The notes beneath the pieces were generated by a model. It did no database searches. It saw only the letters and a program-made list of their open reading frames with translations, and was not told the DNA's origin. This document shows positions 63,861 to 64,000 of a stretch of DNA of 64,000 bases, in pieces. The stretch spans positions 1,674,001-1,738,000 of the forward strand of contig CP137328.1 in assembly GCA_033182465.1 (NCBI GenBank), read 5' to 3'. A program made the translations under genes and the position numbers. Numbering within the stretch: position 1 is the first letter of the stretch; every line of letters begins with the position of its first letter. Source of the DNA: Sanghuangporus weigelae (taxonomy: Eukaryota > Basidiomycota > Agaricomycetes > Hymenochaetales > Hymenochaetaceae).

Positions 63861-64000
63861 TGTTGTGAGAGAGCGAACACGAATATCCGAGAGGAAAACT
63901 CTCTATTATTTTGTTATACAGTTTTTACAGCGGTTTTATAATACTGAAGGGATCTGAGACATAAGTCGGGATAGAACGGTAAAGAAATAGAATGGTAATA
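63861..64000 (-). repeat. 5' LTR of the copia element (partial at window end)
   Basis: 140 bases identical to the first 140 bases of the LTR at 58936. The remaining ~146 bases lie outside the window. Confidence 0.9.

Larger units (their letters stand above)
58936..64000 (-). mobile_element. Ty1/copia LTR retrotransposon, young-looking
   Basis: Minus-strand element with its 3' LTR at 58936-59221 and the first 140 bases of its 5' LTR at 63861-64000 (continuing outside). Order from right to left: gag with an acidic/proline-rich segment and a CCHC knuckle (CRYCHKPGHIVKNC, about 62.7 kb), protease (IDSGSTRHLS, about 62.4 kb), integrase (about 62.0-61.0 kb), reverse transcriptase (about 60.7-59.9 kb) and RNase H (about 59.6-59.3 kb). 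PR-IN-RT-RH is the Ty1/copia order. The visible LTR overlap is identical base for base, so insertion was recent. The coding region is nearly whole, with about two interruptions. Confidence 0.92.

Overview
The window looks like nuclear DNA of a mushroom-forming basidiomycete (Agaricomycetes). Genes are dense and carry many 50-60 base GT-AG introns and very small exons. Gene content includes a Kin1/MARK kinase, a DUF6533-type membrane protein, a cytosolic ricin-B lectin, F-box/leucine-rich proteins in a local array, and a spermidine synthase-saccharopine dehydrogenase fusion of the kind known from basidiomycetes. The species cannot be named from sequence alone.

Layout. 0-38 kb is gene-rich host DNA: the 3' part of an alkyltransferase-like (Atl1-type) DNA repair protein; a single-exon HMG-box protein with three upstream ORFs; a five-exon KIN1 kinase; a six-exon secreted Cys-containing protein; a seven-exon D-xylulose kinase (minus); a small multi-pass membrane protein (minus); a DUF6533 protein and a decayed relative; a ricin-B lectin; a spermidine synthase-saccharopine reductase fusion that carries disabling changes; an unrecognised spliced gene; and two paralogous nine-exon FAD-dependent oxidoreductases arranged tail to tail. 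An F-box/LRR family array begins at about 34.5 kb.

38.3-55.4 kb is a nested block of old transposable elements: a degraded Ty3/gypsy internal region, LTRs of several families, a ~1.06 kb inverted LTR-like pair, a chromodomain remnant with its LTR, an LTR inside an LTR inside an LTR with readable target duplications, and a truncated pogo/CENP-B-type DNA transposon. F-box copies and fragments resume at 55.7-58.9 kb. From 58.9 kb to the window end lies a young-looking Ty1/copia element on the minus strand, inserted in an F-box gene remnant.

The genes do not form one pathway. Links that do hold are the paralogue relationships (oxidoreductase pair, DUF6533 pair, F-box array) and the way mobile elements have landed in the F-box array. 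I saw no CRISPR array, rRNA, convincing tRNA gene or biosynthetic cluster, and I did not find a convincing new biological system. The most unusual items are the disrupted fusion gene, the mirror-image oxidoreductase pair with a conserved 11-base exon, the low-complexity insert in xylulokinase, the uORF cluster and the three-level LTR nest.
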